A stretch of 7,277 nt of DNA, from contig JAKALX010000180.1 in NCBI GenBank assembly GCA_021823905.1, positions 1 to 7,277 of the forward strand, in the 5' to 3' direction. Both the position numbers and the translations under genes were made by a program. Below are positions 5,054-7,277 of the stretch, in pieces; positions within the stretch are counted from its first letter, which is position 1; each line of letters begins with the position of its first letter. The DNA is from Chloroflexota bacterium (GTDB taxonomy: Bacteria > Chloroflexota > Dehalococcoidia > Tepidiformales > Tepidiformaceae). The notes beneath the pieces were generated by a model. That model was not told the origin of the DNA. It ran no database searches and saw nothing but the letters and a program-made list of their open reading frames with translations.

Positions 5054-7132
5054 ATGCCTCGCGCAATTGAAATCGAGCGCATCCGGAATATCGGGATCAT
5101 TGCCCACATCGACGCGGGCAAGACGACCGTGACCGAACGCGTCCTCTTTTATACCGGCCGAACGTACAAGATCGGCGAAGTCCATGAAGGCGCGGCCACC
5201 ATGGACTGGATGGAACAGGAGCGCGAGCGCGGCATCACCATCACCGCCGCGGCGACGACCGCCGAGTGGAATGGCCACTCCATCAATATCATCGACACCC
5301 CCGGTCACGTTGACTTCACCGCGGAAGTCGAGCGCTCGCTCCGTGTCCTGGACGGTGGTGTCGTCGTCTTCGATTCCGTCGCCGGCGTCGAACCCCAGTC
5401 CGAAACGGTTTGGCGCCAGGCCGACCGCTACGCCGTCCCCCGCATCGCCTTCGTCAACAAGATGGACCGCACCGGCGCCGACTTCTGGCGCACCGTCGAC
5501 ATGATGGTCGACCGCCTCGGCGCCAATCCCGTGCCGATTCAGATCCCTGTTGGCTCCGAGGCCGAATTCGACGGCTGCATCGATCTTATCGAGATGTGCT
5601 GGTGGTGGTTCGGCGGCGACAAGGGAGCCGTGCCCGAGCGCCGCGAGATTCCCGCGAATCTCCTCGAAGACGCCCGCGCGGCGCGTGACAGGCTCGTCGA
5701 GGGAATTGGCAACGTCGACGACCAGATCGCAATCAGCTACCTGGAGGGCCACGACGTCGGCGCCCACGAGCTCAAGATGGCCATCCGCCGGGCAACGCTC
5801 GCCAACCTCGCCAACCCTGTCCTCTGCGGCTCCGCGCTGAAGAACAAGGGTGTCCAGCTCATGCTCGACGCCGTCGTTGATTACCTCCCGAGCCCGGTCG
5901 ACGTCCCGCCAGTCAAAGGCATCGACCCCAAGCACGGCGGCGAAATCATCAGCCACGCGCGCGACGACGAACCGTTGGGCGCCATCGTCTTCAAGATCGT
6001 CTCCGACCCCTACGTCGGCCGCCTCGCCTATTTCCGCGTTTACAGCGGCGTCCTCAAGGCTGGTGAGAACGTCTACAACTCCACCAAGGGCGAGCGCGAG
6101 CGCATCGGCCGCCTGCTGTTCATGCACGCCAACCAGCGCGAAGAGGTCCAGGAGGTCTACGCCGGGGGTATCGGCGCCGCCGTCGGCCTGAAGAAGACCT
6201 TCACGGGCGACACGCTCTGCACGCAGGACCACCCCGTCGTCCTGGAGAACATCACCTTCCCCGAGCCCGTCATCCGCGTCGCCCTCGAACCCAAGAGCAA
6301 GGAAGACCAGGACAAGATGGGCGACTCGCTCATGAAGATGAGCGAGGAAGATCCGACCTTCCACTGGACCTTCGACGAGGAAGCCGGCCAGACCATCATC
6401 TCCGGCATGGGCGAGCTCCACCTCGAAGTCATCGTCGACCGCATGTTCCGCGAGCACAAAGTCTCCGCGAACGTCGGCCGACCCCAGGTCAGCTACCGCG
6501 AAGCGATCACCCGGAAGGCCCGCGCCGAGGGCCGCTTCGTCCGCCAGAGCGGCGGCCGCGGCCAGTACGGTGTTGTCGAAGTCGAGATCGAGCCGCTCGA
6601 GCGCGGCCAGGGCTTCGTCTTCGAAAACAAGATCGTCGGTGGCTCGGTTCCCAAGGAGTACATCCCGGCGGTGGGGCATGGCGCCAGGGAGGCCCTCCAG
6701 AACGGCCTGCTCGCCGGCTATCCCGTCCTCGACGTGAAGGTCTCGCTCCTCGATGGCTCGTTCCACGCAGTCGACTCCTCGGAGATGGCCTTCAAGAACG
6801 CCGGCTCGATCGGCGTCAAGGAGGCCGCCAAGAAGGCCGGCGTGGTCATCCTCGAGCCCATCATGAAAGTCGAAGTCCGCGCACCGGAGGACTACTTCGG
6901 CTCCGTCGTCGGCGACATCAACAGCCGTCGCGGCGTCATCATGGGCACCGAGTCGATGGGCAAGACCCAGATCGTTCATGCCATGGTCCCGCTCGCCGAG
7001 ACCTTCGGCTACTCCACGGATCTCCGCTCGCTCAGCCAGGGACGCGCGAGCTACAGCATGGAGTTCGACCACTACGAAGAAGTCCCCAGGAACATCGCCG
7101 CCACGCTGACCAAGCAGGCGGCTGCGAGCTAA
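5054..7132 (+). CDS. fusA: Elongation factor G (EF-G)
   Basis: EF-G is the GTPase that moves tRNA and mRNA through the ribosome and, with RRF, recycles it. The 692-residue product is full length. GTP-binding motifs are intact: AHIDAGKTT (17-25), ERGITIT (58-64), DTPGH (81-85, with the catalytic His85), NKMD (135-138) and SALKNKG (260-266). Domain II starts near residue 300. Later conserved parts are SGMGELHLEVIVDR (450-463), the domain IV segment RQSGGRGQYG (497-506), FHAVDSSEMAFK (570-581) with the tip histidine H571, and the domain V end DLRSLSQGRASYSMEFDHYEEVP (656-678). In the DVDSSE loop the first Asp is Ala here. AGGGAG (5044-5049) lies 4 bases before the ATG. The canonical layout argues for the main EF-G, not a paralogue. 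No TTA, CTA or TCA codon occurs in it. Confidence 0.98.
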   Translation: MPRAIEIERIRNIGIIAHIDAGKTTVTERVLFYTGRTYKIGEVHEGAATMDWMEQERERGITITAAATTAEWNGHSINIIDTPGHVDFTAEVERSLRVLDGGVVVFDSVAGVEPQSETVWRQADRYAVPRIAFVNKMDRTGADFWRTVDMMVDRLGANPVPIQIPVGSEAEFDGCIDLIEMCWWWFGGDKGAVPERREIPANLLEDARAARDRLVEGIGNVDDQIAISYLEGHDVGAHELKMAIRRATLANLANPVLCGSALKNKGVQLMLDAVVDYLPSPVDVPPVKGIDPKHGGEIISHARDDEPLGAIVFKIVSDPYVGRLAYFRVYSGVLKAGENVYNSTKGERERIGRLLFMHANQREEVQEVYAGGIGAAVGLKKTFTGDTLCTQDHPVVLENITFPEPVIRVALEPKSKEDQDKMGDSLMKMSEEDPTFHWTFDEEAGQTIISGMGELHLEVIVDRMFREHKVSANVGRPQVSYREAITRKARAEGRFVRQSGGRGQYGVVEVEIEPLERGQGFVFENKIVGGSVPKEYIPAVGHGAREALQNGLLAGYPVLDVKVSLLDGSFHAVDSSEMAFKNAGSIGVKEAAKKAGVVILEPIMKVEVRAPEDYFGSVVGDINSRRGVIMGTESMGKTQIVHAMVPLAETFGYSTDLRSLSQGRASYSMEFDHYEEVPRNIAATLTKQAAAS

Positions 7133-7133
7133 A

Positions 7134-7146
7134 TCTCCCAGGGAGA
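7134..7146 (+). promoter_or_regulatory. Inverted repeat next to the tuf ribosome binding site
   Basis: In the 27-base gap between fusA and tuf, TCTCC (7134-7138) can pair with GGAGA (7142-7146) around a 3-base loop. The repeat overlaps GGGAG (7141-7145). The second ribosome binding candidate, AAAGGA, begins at 7146 and lies 8 bases before the tuf ATG. The stem is short and its role, if any, is not clear. Confidence 0.25.
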
Positions 7147-7159
7147 AAGGACTACCACC

Positions 7160-7277
7160 ATGGCGAAGGCGAAATTTGAGCGGACGAAGCCGCACGTGAA
7201 CGTCGGGACGATTGGGCACGTGGACCACGGCAAGACGACGCTGACGGCGGCGATCACGAAGGTGCTGGCGCTGAAGG
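7160..7277 (+). CDS. tuf: Elongation factor Tu, N-terminal part
   Basis: EF-Tu delivers aminoacyl-tRNA to the ribosome as a GTP complex. The frame begins at the ATG at 7160, 8 bases after AAAGGA (7146-7151), and runs off the right edge after 39 codons. The visible N-terminus includes HVNVGTIGHVDHGKTTLTAA (residues 12-31), the EF-Tu signature with the P-loop GHVDHGKT. The full protein should be about 400 residues. It is the fourth gene of the str operon. Its codons end mainly in G (all six Thr are ACG, all five Ala after Met are GCG, all three Leu are CTG), unlike the C-ending preference of rpsL, rpsG and fusA. Confidence 0.97.
   Translation, partial: MAKAKFERTKPHVNVGTIGHVDHGKTTLTAAITKVLALK

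Noticed and set aside
3902..7228. A 1108-codon open frame on the minus strand across rpsL, rpsG, fusA and the start of tuf
   Set aside because: Its codons are the exact reverse complements of the sense codons, since all four genes share one frame. It stays open only because TTA, CTA and TCA codons are absent from these genes. The translation is Asp/Ala/Val/Gly/Leu-rich with no domain, and the sense genes are certain.

Overview
This high-GC bacterial window looks chromosomal and most resembles a Chloroflexota genome (moderate confidence, no search run). The reasons are a ribosomal protein S12 of 146 residues with an internal insertion, which I associate from memory with that phylum, a short 'HHWRIEE' small protein of a kind I recall from the same group, and very GC-rich third codon positions. 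No insertion sequence, phage gene, CRISPR array, tRNA or rRNA was recognised.

Layout. Positions 2-517 hold the C-terminal part of a thiolase (acetyl-CoA acyltransferase type). Next comes about 700 bases with no convincing long gene. It contains several perfect inverted repeats, two abutting DnaA-box-like 9-mers, and a doubtful small Cys-rich reading frame. Two small genes with strong ribosome binding sites follow at 1215-1445 and 1488-1622. A lipocalin-like domain gene (1693-2142, +) then meets an SCO1/SenC-type copper lipoprotein gene (2139-2843, -) tail to tail, sharing a 4-base CTAG. A hotdog-fold thioesterase-like gene (2959-3738, -) lies upstream of the SCO gene on the same strand.

The right half is the classical str operon: rpsL, rpsG, fusA and the start of tuf, all on the + strand, in the same reading frame, with short gaps (24, 12 and 27 bases). 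The 367-base divergent region before rpsL has a plausible promoter near 3841-3868 and then three successive stem-loops. The middle one has a T-run and looks like an intrinsic terminator or attenuator. This leader is the most interesting unexplained structure in the window.

The genes on the right make the translation machinery: S12 and S7 of the 30S subunit, and the elongation factors EF-G and EF-Tu. The genes on the left are metabolic and envelope functions with no obvious pathway link. I see no clear evidence of a wholly new system. The points of interest are the structured rpsL leader, the small proteins, the hairpin-rich intergenic block and an abrupt codon-choice change at tuf.
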